Source of the DNA: an uncultured Thalassolituus sp.
GTDB lineage: Bacteria > Pseudomonadota > Gammaproteobacteria > Pseudomonadales > Oceanobacteraceae
DNA length: 64,000 bases
Assembly (NCBI RefSeq): GCF_950066645.1
Contig: NZ_CATMFB010000001.1
Location: forward strand, 248,001 to 312,000
Direction of reading: 5' to 3'
In this document: positions 63,247-64,000 of the stretch, one piece after another
Layout: every line of letters begins with the position of its first letter
Numbering within the stretch: the stretch's first letter is position 1
Program-made: the position numbers and the translations under genes
The notes under the pieces: generated by a model
The model's database searches: none
Told to the model about the DNA's origin: nothing
Seen by the model: only the letters and a program-made list of their open reading frames with translations

Positions 63247-63495
63247 TCAGCCTCCGGTGACTGGTGGGAAGAAAGCGATTTCATCAGTCGCGTTCACCAG
63301 GGTGTTGTCGTCAGTGATCATCTCCTGATTGACGGCAACCAGTGCATAACTGTCAGAAAATAAGTCAGCGTGCTCCGGAAAGCGACCCTGCATGGCAGTG
63401 CGGATGGCTGCTACGGGAGAAGGATTGTTGATGTCTAATGTGACTGTGGCGCAGTTGCAGACATCTCTTAATCGGGCAAACAGGAGTATCTGCAT
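63247..63495 (-). CDS. moaD: Molybdopterin synthase sulfur carrier subunit MoaD
   Basis: 82 aa from ATG 63495. Ubiquitin-like: MQILLFARLRDVC, VNQEMITDD and the C-terminal FFPPVTGG, whose double glycine carries the thiocarboxylate. The stop abuts the moaE start and the ATG lies 1 base after moaC. Confidence 0.94.
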   Translation of the reverse strand: MQILLFARLRDVCNCATVTLDINNPSPVAAIRTAMQGRFPEHADLFSDSYALVAVNQEMITDDNTLVNATDEIAFFPPVTGG

Positions 63496-63496
63496 A

Positions 63497-63970
63497 TCAG
63501 GCCTCCCAGTGACCGGTTTTGCCACCTTTTTTCTCAAGCACACGGATGCCTTCGATGACCATACCCGGATCAACTGCTTTGCACATATCAAAGAGCGTCA
63601 GGGTGGCGACAGAGACCGCGGTAAGTGCCTCCATTTCTACACCGGTCTGACCGGTAAGCTTGCATAATGCGTGTACCCGGATCCGTGATCCGGCCTGATC
63701 AATATCGAAATCCACAGCGACTTTACTCAGCATCAGGGGATGGCAAAGCGGAATCAGAAGGCTGGTCTGTTTCGCTGCCTGAATTCCTGCAATGCGAGCA
63801 ACACCGAACACATCCCCTTTGTGATGATTGCCATCGATGATCGCCTGCAACGTGTCGGGCTCCATCCGCACATAGCCTTCTGCTCTGGCTTCCCGTACTG
63901 TCGCGTCTTTGCTCGAAACATCGACCATGGACGCTTCGCCGCGTTCATTTACATGCGAAAATTCAGCCAT
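63497..63970 (-). CDS. moaC: Cyclic pyranopterin monophosphate synthase MoaC
   Basis: 157 aa. [51 protein letters not shown] and [22 protein letters not shown] are the MoaC core. Forms cyclic pyranopterin monophosphate for molybdenum cofactor. First gene of a tight moaC-moaD-moaE unit; the promoter probably lies at or beyond the window end. Confidence 0.96.
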   Translation of the reverse strand: MAEFSHVNERGEASMVDVSSKDATVREARAEGYVRMEPDTLQAIIDGNHHKGDVFGVARIAGIQAAKQTSLLIPLCHPLMLSKVAVDFDIDQAGSRIRVHALCKLTGQTGVEMEALTAVSVATLTLFDMCKAVDPGMVIEGIRVLEKKGGKTGHWEA

Positions 63971-64000
63971 TCTGCGAGCTCACTTTTTTAAGTCGGGCAG

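Overview
The window looks like a chromosome segment of a halotolerant, probably marine gammaproteobacterium of Oceanospirillales or Pseudomonadales type. The evidence is gene order that matches Pseudomonas-like genomes (rsmD/ftsY-ftsE-ftsX-rpoH; hemB-ppk facing ppx, then trxA-rho; rpiA divergent from ilvA; yggS-proC-yggT-metX-metW-rdgB-hemW divergent from pilT-pilU; moaCDE), an ectABC-ask ectoine operon with its MarR regulator, and polyhydroxyalkanoate metabolism. The species cannot be fixed from sequence alone.

Layout. 1-1664: end of trkA and all of trkH (potassium uptake). About 1670-10170: an AT-richer accessory block of short genes, all on the + strand: two unrecognised genes; a REP-associated tyrosine transposase flanked by oppositely oriented REP-like repeats, with a 237-bp duplication of its 3' end; a two-gene HEPN/Abi_C plus ABC-ATPase/TOPRIM module (4756-7162), the best candidate for an undescribed anti-phage system; a frameshift-inactivated IS3-family element; an AbiH-type gene; and two small cysteine-rich genes. 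One complete attC-like site (9408-9506) and at least two partial ones, each overlapping the stop codon of the preceding gene, indicate a cassette array without an integrase in view (a CALIN).

10330-19764: FilA-like surface protein, SulP anion transporter with a tandem universal stress protein, an ECF sigma / short zinc anti-sigma / DoxX unit, a lipid A acyltransferase homologue, a REC-TPR response regulator with a small histidine kinase, rsmD, and a gene lying where M16 peptidases usually lie. 19888-23931: ftsY-ftsE-ftsX-rpoH ending in a clear terminator. 24095-30772: hemB-ppk, ppx, trxA, rho and its terminator. 30798-46026: YdbH-like AsmA-family protein with rpiA, ilvA, PlsC-like acyltransferase, smrA, LTxxQ periplasmic protein, DUF481 outer-membrane protein, family-3 solute-binding protein, Mpo1-like protein, PHA depolymerase, MFS transporter, acyl-CoA ligase, NnrU-like protein and a degenerate C39-like protein.

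46032-53817: thiolase with ectR, then ectA-ectB-ectC-ask on the other strand, with a membrane TPR gene overlapping the end of ask, and a patatin-like phospholipase. 53818-60426: a minus-strand gene train from yggS to hemW. 60588-62749: pilT-pilU (twitching motility). 62746-63970: moaC-moaD-moaE. I saw no tRNA, rRNA or CRISPR array.
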